Source: Allobosea sp. CRIB-10 (GTDB lineage: Bacteria; Pseudomonadota; Alphaproteobacteria; Rhizobiales; Beijerinckiaceae). Taken from it: a DNA stretch of 64,000 nucleotides. The stretch lies in assembly GCF_900112185.1 (NCBI RefSeq), contig NZ_FOKP01000023.1:46010-110009 (forward strand), in the 5' to 3' direction. The notes under the pieces were generated by a model. That model was not told where the DNA came from. It saw nothing but the letters and a program-made list of their open reading frames with translations, and did no database searches. Numbering within the stretch: position 1 is the stretch's first letter; each line of letters starts with the position of its first letter. Below are positions 15,625 to 24,201 of this stretch, piece after piece. Position numbers and translations under genes: made by a program.

Positions 15625-16698
15625 ATGGATTCAGGCGTGCCATCCGTCGTCCCGCAGCCGGTTGCGGCGGCATTGACGCGTTCCGCGATCTTCCTGGTGG
15701 TGACGATCAATCCCGGCAGCGCAGCCGAGACGGCCGTGCGGGGCCTGTGCGCCGACCTGTCCGCCCTGTTGCGGGCGGTCGGCTTCCGCGATCTGGCGGG
15801 CAATCTCTCCTGCGTCATGGCCTTCGGCTCGCAGGCCTGGGACCGGCTGTTCGACGGGCCGCGGCCGAAGGAGCTGCACCCTTTTCAGGAGATCCGCGGC
15901 GTGCATCACGCCGTCTCGACGCCCGGCGACATCCTGTTCCACATCCGCGCGAGCAAGCGGATGGATCTGTGCTTCGAGCTGGCGCGGCAGATCATGCTCC
16001 GGCTGGGCCGCGCCGTCACCGCCGTCGACGAGGTCCACGGCTTCAACTATTTCGACGACCGCGACCTGATCGGCTTCGTCGACGGCACCGAGAATCCCGC
16101 CGGCCCCGATGCGATCAAGGCCGCCATCATCGGCGACGAGGACGCGGCCTTCACCGGGGGCAGCTATGTCATCGTGCAGAAATATTTGCATGACCTGACG
16201 GCCTGGGAACGCGTGCCGGTCGAGGAGCAGGAGAACATCGTCGGCCGCCACAAGCTCTCCGACATCGAGCAGCCCGACGCGCTCAAGAAGCCCTATGCGC
16301 ACAATGTCCTGACCAGCATCACCGAGGATGGCGACCCCGTCGACATCCTCAGGGACAACATGCCCTTCGGCAAAGTCGGCGCTGCCGAGTTCGGCACCTA
16401 TTTCATCGGCTACTCCCGCACGCCGCGGCGGATCGAGCGGATGCTGGAGAACATGTTCGTCGGTTCGCCGCCGGGCACTTACGACCGGCTGCTCGACTTC
16501 AGCCGCGCGGTCACCGGCTCGCTGTTCTTCGTGCCGACTGCGACGTTCCTCGATGCCGTAACGGCCGAGAGGGCCGCTCCGGAAGCTGGCGCACCGGCTC
16601 CCGCCGCTCCCGAGCCCGCGCCGGCATCTCCCTCCCGATCCTCCGGCGATGGCTCGCTCGGTATCGGCTCCCTGAAGAAAGAGGCAGGCCATGAATAA
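15625..16698 (+). CDS. Dye-decolorising (DyP) heme peroxidase with encapsulin-targeting tail
   Basis: 357 residues from the ATG at 15625, chosen because homologues start at a similar MxxGVPSVVPQPV; an upstream extension in frame has no ATG with a good site. Catalytic Asp153 lies in GFVDGTENP, the proximal heme His226 in KKPYAHNVLTS, and distal Arg243 and Asn245 in ILRDNMPFG, as in the type B DyPs. After a Pro/Ala/Ser-rich linker (about 315-342) the C-terminus carries DGSLGIGSLKKE, the classic encapsulin cargo-loading peptide. The stop overlaps the encapsulin start by 8 nt. The enzyme should be packaged inside the shell and use peroxide. Confidence 0.93.
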   Translation: MDSGVPSVVPQPVAAALTRSAIFLVVTINPGSAAETAVRGLCADLSALLRAVGFRDLAGNLSCVMAFGSQAWDRLFDGPRPKELHPFQEIRGVHHAVSTPGDILFHIRASKRMDLCFELARQIMLRLGRAVTAVDEVHGFNYFDDRDLIGFVDGTENPAGPDAIKAAIIGDEDAAFTGGSYVIVQKYLHDLTAWERVPVEEQENIVGRHKLSDIEQPDALKKPYAHNVLTSITEDGDPVDILRDNMPFGKVGAAEFGTYFIGYSRTPRRIERMLENMFVGSPPGTYDRLLDFSRAVTGSLFFVPTATFLDAVTAERAAPEAGAPAPAAPEPAPASPSRSSGDGSLGIGSLKKEAGHE

Positions 16699-17497
16699 TC
16701 TGCACCGCGAGCTCGCTCCCATCTCGGAAGCCGCCTGGGCGCAGATCGAGGAGGAGGCCGCGCGCACGCTGAAGCGCTATCTGGCGGCGCGCCGGGTCGT
16801 CGATGTCGACGGGCCGAAGGGCGTGGGCTACGCCGCTGCCGGCACGGGGCATACGCGGCCGATCACGGCGCCGGCGGAGGGCATCCGCTCGCTGCTGCGC
16901 GAGGCGCAGCCTATGGTCGAGCTGCGCGTGCCCTTCACCCTGACGCGGCAGGCGATCGACGATGTCGAGCGCGGCTCGGACGATTCCGACTGGCAGCCGT
17001 TGAAGGATGCGGCGAAGACCCTCGCCTTCGCCGAGGATCGCGCCGTCTTCGACGGCTATGCCGCGGCCGGGATCGGCGGCATCCGCGCCGGCAGCAGCAA
17101 CGCCGCCGTGCCGCTGCCGGAGAAGCTCGACGATTATCCGGAGGCGGTCGCCAGGGCGCTGAGCGACCTCAAGCTCGCCGGCTGCAACGGTCCCTATGCG
17201 CTGGTGCTGGGAGCGGACGCCTATCTGGCGGCGAGCGGCGGCAACGAGGAGGGCTATCCGATCTTCCACCACATCGAGTGCATCGTCGATGGCGGCGTGA
17301 TCTGGGCGCCGGCGATCGAGGGCGGTTTCCTGCTCACCACCCGCGGTGGCGATTTCGAGCTCGATCTCGGCCAGGACATCTCGATCGGCTATCTCGGCCA
17401 TACCGCCACGACCGTCGAGCTCTATCTGCAGGAGAGCTTCACCTTCCGCATGCTGACCTCGGAGGCGGCGGTCGTCCTTGCGCCGCAGGGCCCGTGA
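16691..17497 (+). CDS. Family 1 encapsulin shell protein
   Basis: 268 residues with the HK97-like encapsulin layout: MNNLHRELAPISEAAWAQIE at the N-terminus, DVDGPKGVGYAA, EAQPMVELRVPFTLTR, AAKTLAFAEDRAVFDGY, and the C-terminal ISIGYLGHTATTVELYLQES. These proteins self-assemble into icosahedral nanocompartments. The length is usual for 60-subunit shells. It overlaps the DyP gene upstream (8 nt) and the flavoprotein gene downstream (GTGA, 4 nt). Confidence 0.95.
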   Translation: MNNLHRELAPISEAAWAQIEEEAARTLKRYLAARRVVDVDGPKGVGYAAAGTGHTRPITAPAEGIRSLLREAQPMVELRVPFTLTRQAIDDVERGSDDSDWQPLKDAAKTLAFAEDRAVFDGYAAAGIGGIRAGSSNAAVPLPEKLDDYPEAVARALSDLKLAGCNGPYALVLGADAYLAASGGNEEGYPIFHHIECIVDGGVIWAPAIEGGFLLTTRGGDFELDLGQDISIGYLGHTATTVELYLQESFTFRMLTSEAAVVLAPQGP

Positions 17498-18771
17498 GCG
17501 CCGGGGCGGAGCATCACGTCGTCATTGTCGGCGCCGGCTTCGGCGGGCTGGAGGCGGCGCGCAATCTCGCCAGCGCTCCGGTCAGGATCACCATGATCGA
17601 CCGGCGCAACCATCATCTGTTCCAGCCGCTGCTCTATCAGGTCGCGACCGCCTCGCTGCCGACCTCGGAGATCGCCTGGCCGATCCGCTTTCTGCTGCGC
17701 GGCCACAAGAACGTCACGACCCTGCTCGGCACCGTCACTGGCGTCGAGCGGGACGGCAAGCGGGTTCTGCTGGACGGCGAGCCGCCGATCGCCTTCGACA
17801 CGCTGATCCTCGCCACCGGCGCGCGCCATGCCTATTTCGGCCATGACGAATGGGAGCCCTATGCACCGGGCGTGAAGACGCTCGAGGATGCGACGCGGAT
17901 CCGGCGGCGCATCCTGTCGGCCTTCGAGCAGGCGGAGTGGGAGACGGACGAGGCAAGACGGGCAGAATGGCTCACCTTCGTGATCATCGGGGCGGGGCCG
18001 ACCGGGGTCGAGATCGCCGGCACCATCGCCGAGCTGGCCCGCGACACGCTGCGCGGCGACTTCCGCAATTTCGATACGCGCAGCGCCCGCGTCGTGCTGG
18101 TCGAAGCCGGGCCGCGCATCCTCGCCGGTTTCACCGAGGACCTGTCGGCCTATGCCGCGCGAGCGCTGGAACGCCTCGGGGTCGAGGTCAGGCTGGGACA
18201 GGCGGTCTCGCAATGCCGGGCCGACGGCGTCGAGCTCGGCGGCGCCTTCCTGCCGGCCCGGACTATCCTGTGGGCGGCGGGCGTGGCCGCCTCGCCCGCA
18301 GCGGAATGGCTGGAGGCGCCTGCCGACCGCGCCGGGCGGGTCCGTGTCGAACCCGATCTCTCGGTACCCGGCCAGCCTGACATCTTCGTCGTCGGCGACA
18401 CCGCCTTCGTGGCAGGTGCGGACGGCAAGCCGGTTCCGGGCGTGGCGCCGGCCGCCAAGCAGGAAGGACACTACGTCGCCAAGCTGATCAAGGCCCGGCT
18501 GCAGGGCAAGCCGTCGGCGGCGCCTTTCGTCTACAAGAACGCCGGCAATCTCGCGACGATCGGCAAGCGAGCCGCGATCGTCGATTTCGGCTGGATTAAG
18601 CTGCGCGGGCGCCTGGCCTGGTGGATCTGGGGCATCGCCCACATCTTCTTCCTGATCGGGTTGCGCAACCGGCTCGCCGTCGCCCTCAACTGGCTCTGGA
18701 TCTATGTCAGCGGCCACCGCAGCGCCCGGCTGATCACGCAGCGTGACCCTGGCAGGGCGCCGCCCGATTGA
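17494..18771 (+). CDS. Type II NADH dehydrogenase-like FAD oxidoreductase
   Basis: 425 residues from a GTG at 17494 that overlaps the encapsulin stop. FAD-binding VVIVGAGFGGLEAARNLA at the N-terminus, NHHLFQPLLYQVATASL (typical of NDH-2), a second dinucleotide fold in FVIIGAGPTGVEIAGTIAEL, and DIFVVGDTAFV. The C-terminal stretch LAWWIWGIAHIFFLIGLRNR is the hydrophobic membrane-anchoring region of NDH-2. It should oxidise NAD(P)H at the inner face of the membrane. Translational coupling to an encapsulin is unusual and hints at a shared redox role; this is inference. Confidence 0.9.
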   Translation: MSAGAEHHVVIVGAGFGGLEAARNLASAPVRITMIDRRNHHLFQPLLYQVATASLPTSEIAWPIRFLLRGHKNVTTLLGTVTGVERDGKRVLLDGEPPIAFDTLILATGARHAYFGHDEWEPYAPGVKTLEDATRIRRRILSAFEQAEWETDEARRAEWLTFVIIGAGPTGVEIAGTIAELARDTLRGDFRNFDTRSARVVLVEAGPRILAGFTEDLSAYAARALERLGVEVRLGQAVSQCRADGVELGGAFLPARTILWAAGVAASPAAEWLEAPADRAGRVRVEPDLSVPGQPDIFVVGDTAFVAGADGKPVPGVAPAAKQEGHYVAKLIKARLQGKPSAAPFVYKNAGNLATIGKRAAIVDFGWIKLRGRLAWWIWGIAHIFFLIGLRNRLAVALNWLWIYVSGHRSARLITQRDPGRAPPD

Positions 18772-18805
18772 GGGCCGTCCTGGTTGGTCCGATCCGACCT
18801 AGGCG

Positions 18806-19708
18806 TCAGCTCCAGCTCGTCCGTGCGATATCGTCGCATAGCTGGCTGGCGAACTGCTTGGCCGGAGCGCTGAGCGCGCGCTCCGACGCGACCAGCAGGC
18901 CGATGCGGCCGCGATTGATCGCCGCCGATGCGAAGGGGCGCCAGACCAGCTCTCCCTGCTCCAGCTCCTCGAGGAAGCCGAGCCGGGTGAAGAAGGCGAT
19001 GCCCATGCCGAGCCGGATCGAGCGCTTCAGCATCTGGATCGAGTTCGAGGTCAGGCGCGGCACCAACCCGGCGCGGAAGGTAGCGAAATCAGGGTCGATA
19101 TCGGCCGAGCGTGGCAGCGGCCCGGCCTGGGCCAGGAACGGATAGGCCTTGGCCTCGTCGAAGCTGATGGCGGCCTTGCCGGCGAGCGGATGGTCGAAGG
19201 GCATGATCACGCCGAGCGGCGCCTTGATCTCCGCCAGGAGCTCGGTGCCCTTGTCGATCTGGCCGACGAAGGTGAAGCCGATATCGGCGCGGCCATCCAC
19301 CAGCTGCTCCGGCACCTCCTGGGGCGCGACCGCCAGGACCGTGAAGACGACGGCAGGAAAGGCGGTTCGGAAACGGTCGATGGCGCGCGGCACGAAGTCG
19401 ATCAACAGGGAATCGACAGCCGAGATCGTCACATGTCCGGAGCGCGCTTCGCGCAGATCCTCGATCGCGACGCGGACGCGGTCGAAATCATGGAAGGTCG
19501 CGGTGACATGGCGGAGCAGCAGCTCGCCGGCCGCGGTCAGTTTCATGCCGGAGGCCAGACGCTCGAACAGCGGCGTGCCGAATTCGGCCTCGAGCTTCAG
19601 AATCTGGCGGTTGAGGGCGCTGGCCGCAACGTTGAGCTGGCTCGCCGCCTTGCGGACCGAGCCGCGCCGGGCCGTCTCGCGAAAATAGGCGAGGGCAGCC
19701 GCATGCAT
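18806..19708 (-). CDS. LysR-family transcriptional regulator
   Basis: 300 residues from ATG at 19708, chosen because MHAAALAYFRETARRGSVRKAAS is the standard LysR HTH start and an upstream in-frame start would overlap the ferredoxin gene. HTH residues 1-60 include QLNVAASALNRQILKLEAEFG; the rest is a periplasmic-binding-like effector domain. It is the last gene of the eight-gene operon rather than divergent from it, 7 bases after the ferredoxin gene. Confidence 0.9.
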   Translation of the reverse strand: MHAAALAYFRETARRGSVRKAASQLNVAASALNRQILKLEAEFGTPLFERLASGMKLTAAGELLLRHVTATFHDFDRVRVAIEDLREARSGHVTISAVDSLLIDFVPRAIDRFRTAFPAVVFTVLAVAPQEVPEQLVDGRADIGFTFVGQIDKGTELLAEIKAPLGVIMPFDHPLAGKAAISFDEAKAYPFLAQAGPLPRSADIDPDFATFRAGLVPRLTSNSIQMLKRSIRLGMGIAFFTRLGFLEELEQGELVWRPFASAAINRGRIGLLVASERALSAPAKQFASQLCDDIARTSWS

Positions 19709-19715
19709 CGCCGAT

Positions 19716-20048
19716 TCAGCCGTGCTTGGCGGGCCAGGCCGCGACGACGGGATGATCGACCTGGCGCGTCGTCTTGGCATCGGCGCCCCGCGGCGAGCCG
19801 AGGCCGCTGATCTCCGGGCCGAAATAGGCGCTGTTCACCGCGATCCACCTCGTCAGCTCGTCCGGGATCCGGTCGTCGGCATAGATCGCCGCGACCGGAC
19901 AGACGGTTTCGCACAGGCCGCAATCGATGCATTCGTCGGGATGGATGTAAAGCGTGCGCCCGCCTTCATAGATGCAGTCGACCGGGCAGGCGTCGAGGCA
20001 ACCACGGTCCTTCACGTCGATGCAGGCATCGGTGATGACGTAGGGCAT
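19716..20048 (-). CDS. fdxA: Seven-iron ferredoxin (FdxA type)
   Basis: 110 residues. The N-terminus holds C9, C17 and C21-Pro for a 3Fe-4S cluster (DACIDVKDRGCLDACPVDC) and then CIDCGLCETVCP for a 4Fe-4S cluster, as in bacterial 7Fe ferredoxins. The C-terminal extension (after residue 60) contains PDELTRWIAVNSAYFG, usual for alphaproteobacterial FdxA. It lies 4 bases after the hydratase-like gene inside an operon with an FAD oxidoreductase, so it may carry electrons for that enzyme. Confidence 0.93.
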   Translation of the reverse strand: MPYVITDACIDVKDRGCLDACPVDCIYEGGRTLYIHPDECIDCGLCETVCPVAAIYADDRIPDELTRWIAVNSAYFGPEISGLGSPRGADAKTTRQVDHPVVAAWPAKHG

Positions 20049-20052
20049 GGCC

Positions 20053-20829
20053 TCAGTGCCCCGTCCAGACCGGCTTGCGCTTCTCGACGAAGGCGCGCAC
20101 GCCCTCCTGCGAGTCCGCGGAGTTCAAGGCCTCGACCAGCGCCGGCAGGCGCAGGCTCTGCGCCTCGGCCGCCGTCAGATGCGCACTGCGTCGCACCACC
20201 TGCTTGGTGGCGCGCAGCGAGAGCGGCGCGCAGACGAGGATCTCGGCGAGCCAGCGCTCGACCGCCGCATCGAGCTCGGCCAGCGGCACGACCTCGTTGA
20301 TCAGGCCGAAGCGCAGCGCCTCCTCGGCCTTGATGCGTCGGCCGGTGAGCAGCATGCCCATGGCGGCCCGATGCGGAATCTGTCGTTGCAGCAGGGTCAT
20401 GCCGCCGTCGAGCGGCAGGCGCCCGACACGGGCCTCGGGCAGGCCGAAGCTGGCATGCTCCGCCGCCACGACGATGTCGCAGCCGAGCACCATCTCGAAA
20501 CCGCCGCCGACCGCGTGGCCGTTGACCCGGGCGATGACCGGCACGTCGAGCGTTTCGCGCAGCGCGATGCCGCCGAAGCCGCCGGGGCGTGGCGCCGCCC
20601 AGTATTCGAGGCCCGACATGCCGCTGCCGGACTTCATGTCGGCTCCGGTCGAGAAGGCGCGCTCGCCCGCTCCGCTCAGGACCACGGCGCGGATGGTGCG
20701 GTCCTGCTCGATCGCCGTCCAGATCCGCTGCAACTCGGCCTCGGTGGCCTGGTCGATCGCGTTCATCACCTCCGGCCGGTCGATGGTGACGCGCGCGACA
20801 TGCTCCCGGACTTCGAACAGGACGCCCAT
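20053..20829 (-). CDS. Enoyl-CoA hydratase/isomerase-family protein
   Basis: 258 residues. Crotonase features: FSTGADMKSGSG (oxyanion-hole region), RVNGHAVGGGFEMVLGCDIVVA, FGLPEARVGRLPLDGG and LLTGRRIKAEEALRFGLINEVVP. The Glu equivalent to rat hydratase Glu144 is kept (LPEARVG), but the position of Glu164 is Gly (RAAMGMLLTG against AMEMVLTG). Single-Glu crotonases catalyse reactions other than simple hydration, so the reaction is uncertain. Its ATG shares one base with the CoA-transferase stop (TGATG). Confidence 0.88.
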   Translation of the reverse strand: MGVLFEVREHVARVTIDRPEVMNAIDQATEAELQRIWTAIEQDRTIRAVVLSGAGERAFSTGADMKSGSGMSGLEYWAAPRPGGFGGIALRETLDVPVIARVNGHAVGGGFEMVLGCDIVVAAEHASFGLPEARVGRLPLDGGMTLLQRQIPHRAAMGMLLTGRRIKAEEALRFGLINEVVPLAELDAAVERWLAEILVCAPLSLRATKQVVRRSAHLTAAEAQSLRLPALVEALNSADSQEGVRAFVEKRKPVWTGH

Positions 20830-21995
20830 CACTCGGCGGCCCTCATGGCAGCGGCGGCGACCTCGGCGCGCACCGCCTCGGTATCGCGTCCGAGCGAGGG
20901 CGGTGCTCGCCGGATCGCGACCGGCGCGTCCGACATGTGGATCGGCGAGCCGACAACCTTGATCCGCTCGACCTCGCCGTCGCACTCGATCACCATCCCG
21001 TTGATCGCGGTCTGCTCGTCGGCGAGAGCTTCGGCCAGCGAGCGGACCGGTGCACAGAGCAGGTCGACCTCCTCCAGCCGGGCGAGCCAATGGGCCGTGG
21101 TATTGGTGGCGAAGCGAGCGCGGAAGATGTCCTGCAGCGCCGTCTTGTTGGCGACCTGGTCGGCGAAGCTGGCGAAGCGCGGGTCACGGCCGAGATGATC
21201 GACGCCGAGCGCCGTCGAGATGTCTCCGAGGGGATCGGCCTTGAAGGCGCCGACCATGACCAGTGCCCCGTCCGAGGTCGGGAACACCCCCGAGAGCGGC
21301 ATGGCACCCCAGTTGACCTCGCGTCCGCGCATCAATTGCGCCGCGGCCTCCTGCGTCTGCGCCGCGAGCATCGAATCGAGCAGCGAGACCGAGATCTGCT
21401 GACCGCGCCCTGTCTTCTGGCGCTGCAGCAGAGCCAGCAGCACGCCCTGGACGAGATGCATGCCGGCCGAATAGTCGGCGAAGGTCGTGGCATGGACCGC
21501 GAGCGGCTGATCGTCATTCGAGCGGCGATGCATCACGCCGCTCATCGCCTGGGCCAGCACGTCCTGCCCGCCCTTGTGGGCATAGGGGCCGGTCAGGCCA
21601 TAGCCGGTTCCGACGGCGTAGATCAGCCGCGGATTGAGCTTGGCGAGATCCTCATAGCCGAAGCCGAGGCGTTCCATCACGCCGGCGCGGAAATTGTTGA
21701 CGATGACGTCGGAGGTGCGGGCGAGCTCCAGCACGACATCGCGATCCTCCTGCCGGCGCAGATCGAGCGTCACCGAGCGCTTGTTGCGGTTCAGCGAGCA
21801 GAAGACCGGGCCGAGCAGGCCGGCAGGATCGTTCGGGAAGGCGGTCCGCGAGAGATCGCCGGAGCCGGGCCGCTCGATCTTGATGACGTCGGCGCCGTAA
21901 TCGGCCAGCATCTGCGTCGCGACCGGACCCATCATCACCTGGGTGAAGTCGATGACGCGCACCCCGGCGAGCGGCAGGTTGTCAGGGGTGGTCAT
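20829..21995 (-). CDS. Class III CoA-transferase (CaiB/BaiF family)
   Basis: 388 residues. Family blocks are LAGVRVIDFTQVMMGPVATQ, LADYGADVIKIERPGSGD, NRNKRSVTLDL and the catalytic Asp in KGGQDVLAQAMSGV. These enzymes move CoA from a donor acyl-CoA onto an acid, activating it. Next to the crotonase-like protein this suggests CoA-activation followed by a CoA-ester conversion. ATG at 21995 overlaps the FAD oxidoreductase stop (ATGA). Confidence 0.92.
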   Translation of the reverse strand: MTTPDNLPLAGVRVIDFTQVMMGPVATQMLADYGADVIKIERPGSGDLSRTAFPNDPAGLLGPVFCSLNRNKRSVTLDLRRQEDRDVVLELARTSDVIVNNFRAGVMERLGFGYEDLAKLNPRLIYAVGTGYGLTGPYAHKGGQDVLAQAMSGVMHRRSNDDQPLAVHATTFADYSAGMHLVQGVLLALLQRQKTGRGQQISVSLLDSMLAAQTQEAAAQLMRGREVNWGAMPLSGVFPTSDGALVMVGAFKADPLGDISTALGVDHLGRDPRFASFADQVANKTALQDIFRARFATNTTAHWLARLEEVDLLCAPVRSLAEALADEQTAINGMVIECDGEVERIKVVGSPIHMSDAPVAIRRAPPSLGRDTEAVRAEVAAAAMRAAE

Positions 21996-23353
21996 GCTGC
22001 TTTCTCCAGAAGCGTGGCGTTGGCGGATGGACGATCGCCCGGGTCGCCGCCCTGGGCGCGGACGCGCTCGCAGATCGCGGCGGCCTGCACGGCGCGCGGC
22101 TGGACCCTGCCCGCGACCGCGAGTGCCGCGGCGATGCCGGCCGACTGGCCCATCGCCATGCAGGGCGGGATCTCGCGCGACTGCTTTTGCGCAGCTTCGG
22201 TCGCGGAATAATGCCGGCCGGCGACGATCATGCCGTCGATGCCCTTGGGCAGCATCGCGCGATAAGGGGTGTAGTAGTCGCGGCCGCGCGCCACCGTGTC
22301 GGCGAAGTGGACGCGGTCCATCACGTCTTCCTTGGTGACGACATAATCGCCTTCCAGCAGCCGCGTCTGGCGCACGCCGAGCTGCGGCGCGACGTCGACG
22401 ACAACCGCCTTCTCGAAGCCCGGCATATTGGCGCGGACGAACTCGACCAGGGCGTAGATGCGCTTGCGGCCGAGGAAATCGGCCTTGGTGATGTCTTCGA
22501 CCGAGAGGCCGTCGAGCCCGGTCATATGCGGGCAATTGCACCAGACGATCCCGGGCAGCGGCGTCTTCAGCCACCAGAAATCCCAGGAGCCGCCCATGAT
22601 CCGCTTGGCCTGGCGGTCGATCTTGGCATAGGCCTCCGGCTCCTCCAGCGCAAAGCGTTCGGCCGCGTCTGTGTCGACGCCGCCGAGGCGGAACACCGTG
22701 GTCAGGATGTAGGAGCCGTGGACGAAGGGCGCACCCGCAGCGGCGGCGACGTCGAGGTCGCCGGTCGCGTCGATGACGACGTCGCCCATGATCGCCTGGC
22801 GGCCCTCCTTGGTCTCGCAGATCACGCCGGTGACCCGGCTGCCGTCCATCACCGCCCGCGAGAACCAGGAATGCAGGCGGACATTGACGCCGGCTTCCTC
22901 GATCATGTCGTTGGAGACGCGCTTCCAGCCATCCGGATCGAAGGCCGCGGCCATCACGATCGGAGCCGGCTTGGTCTGGGCCCGGAAATCGAAGGCGCCC
23001 CAGCGCGCCCATTTGCGATACAGGTCCCAGCTCTGGCCGCGCTCGTCCGGCTTCGGGTAGACGCAGGCGCCGACAGCCTCCATCCGCTCGATCATCTCGC
23101 TGCAGATGCCGATGGTGGTGACCTCGTCGCCATTGTGCATGTCGTCGAGCACCAGCACCATGCCGCCGGCGGCGAGGCCGCCGAGATAAGGGTAGCGCTC
23201 GATCAGCGTCACCGAGGCGCCTTCGCGCCGGGCGGCGATGGCGGCCGAGAAGCCGGCCGGACCACCACCGACGACGACAACGTCGGAGCGGGCGACAACC
23301 GTGGCGTCACCGGGCGCGTCGGCGACGCGCGCCAGGGTCGGGTCCTGTGTCAT
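21992..23353 (-). CDS. FAD-dependent oxidoreductase (FAD_oxidored family)
   Basis: 453 residues. The N-terminus is a Rossmann dinucleotide site, VVVVGGGPAGFSAAIAARREG, followed by YPYLGGLAAGGMVLVLDDM; internal VVIDATGDLDVAAAAGAPF and C-terminal GMIVAGRHYSATEAAQ are typical of the FAD-dependent oxidoreductase group that includes fumarate-reductase-like enzymes of uncertain substrate. There is no signal peptide. It sits 14 bases after the ABC permease gene and is coupled to the CoA-transferase. Substrate unknown. Confidence 0.88.
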   Translation of the reverse strand: MTQDPTLARVADAPGDATVVARSDVVVVGGGPAGFSAAIAARREGASVTLIERYPYLGGLAAGGMVLVLDDMHNGDEVTTIGICSEMIERMEAVGACVYPKPDERGQSWDLYRKWARWGAFDFRAQTKPAPIVMAAAFDPDGWKRVSNDMIEEAGVNVRLHSWFSRAVMDGSRVTGVICETKEGRQAIMGDVVIDATGDLDVAAAAGAPFVHGSYILTTVFRLGGVDTDAAERFALEEPEAYAKIDRQAKRIMGGSWDFWWLKTPLPGIVWCNCPHMTGLDGLSVEDITKADFLGRKRIYALVEFVRANMPGFEKAVVVDVAPQLGVRQTRLLEGDYVVTKEDVMDRVHFADTVARGRDYYTPYRAMLPKGIDGMIVAGRHYSATEAAQKQSREIPPCMAMGQSAGIAAALAVAGRVQPRAVQAAAICERVRAQGGDPGDRPSANATLLEKAA

Positions 23354-23367
23354 GTCTGCCTCCTGGA

Positions 23368-24201
23368 TCAATGGCTGCTGGCGGGCTGCCAGCGCACGAC
23401 CAGTCGCTCGAGGGCGAGGATCGTCACGAAGAACAGCACCGAGAAGGCCGAGCCGACGAGAACGGTCGCGTAGAGCATGGCCGAGTCGAAATTGTAGGTG
23501 GACTGGATGATCAGCGCGCCGATGCCCGTGGTGGAGCCGATCCACTCGCCGACGATGGCGCCGATCACCGCCGTCGAGGCGGCGATCTTCAGGGCCGAGA
23601 ACAGATAGGGCAGCGAGTTGCGCAGGCGCAGCTTGAAGAAGATCTCGGTCTTCGAGGCCGAGAGCACGCGCATCAGCTCCATCGCCTGCGGGTTCACGGC
23701 CTCGAGCCCGCGCACCATGTTCACCAGTGTCGGGAAGAAGCAGATCAGCGCGGCGATCGCGATCTTCGGCTCCATGCCGTTGCCGAGCAGCAGCACCAGG
23801 ATCGGCGCCTTGGCGACCACGGGAATCGTGTTGACGAGGACGACGACCGGGAAGAACGCCTCCTCCATCGCCTTCTTGTGGACGAAGACGGTGGCGATCA
23901 GGATCGCGGCGATATTCCCGAGCAGGAAGCCCGAAATGGCCTCGATCGCCGTCGGCACCAGGTTGAGCAGCAGGATGTCGAGCTTGGCCCAGAGCGTCGT
24001 CAGCACCAGCATCGGCGAGGGCGCGATGAACGGCTTGACGTCGAAGAACCAGATGACGAAGGCCCAGAGCGCGATCGCCCCGGCGATACCGGCGGCCGGC
24101 AGCAGGCGGCGGCGCCAGAGCAGGCGCCGATGCGATTGGCGATAGGCCGCCTCGGCCGCGGCGAGGCCGGGATCAGCGTGGGCGAGATCGAGCGTGGTCA
24201 A
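23368..24201 (-). CDS. ABC transporter permease, SsuC/TauC/ThiX type
   Basis: 277 residues from a TTG at 24201. This start is preferred because GGGGAGG lies a few bases upstream and it overlaps the ATPase stop (TTGA); no ATG is available there. Six or so membrane segments are present, with the permease loop EAVNPQAMELMRVLSASKTEIFFKLRLRNSLPYLFSALKIA containing the EAA motif. It is the membrane part of a nitrate/sulfonate/pyrimidine-type importer. Confidence 0.88.
   Translation of the reverse strand: MTTLDLAHADPGLAAAEAAYRQSHRRLLWRRRLLPAAGIAGAIALWAFVIWFFDVKPFIAPSPMLVLTTLWAKLDILLLNLVPTAIEAISGFLLGNIAAILIATVFVHKKAMEEAFFPVVVLVNTIPVVAKAPILVLLLGNGMEPKIAIAALICFFPTLVNMVRGLEAVNPQAMELMRVLSASKTEIFFKLRLRNSLPYLFSALKIAASTAVIGAIVGEWIGSTTGIGALIIQSTYNFDSAMLYATVLVGSAFSVLFFVTILALERLVVRWQPASSH

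Noticed and set aside
20829..23012. 727-codon frame suggesting a fusion upstream of the CoA-transferase
   Set aside because: Its first half is a shifted-frame reading of the FAD oxidoreductase gene; the CoA-transferase begins at 21995 with an ATGA overlap.
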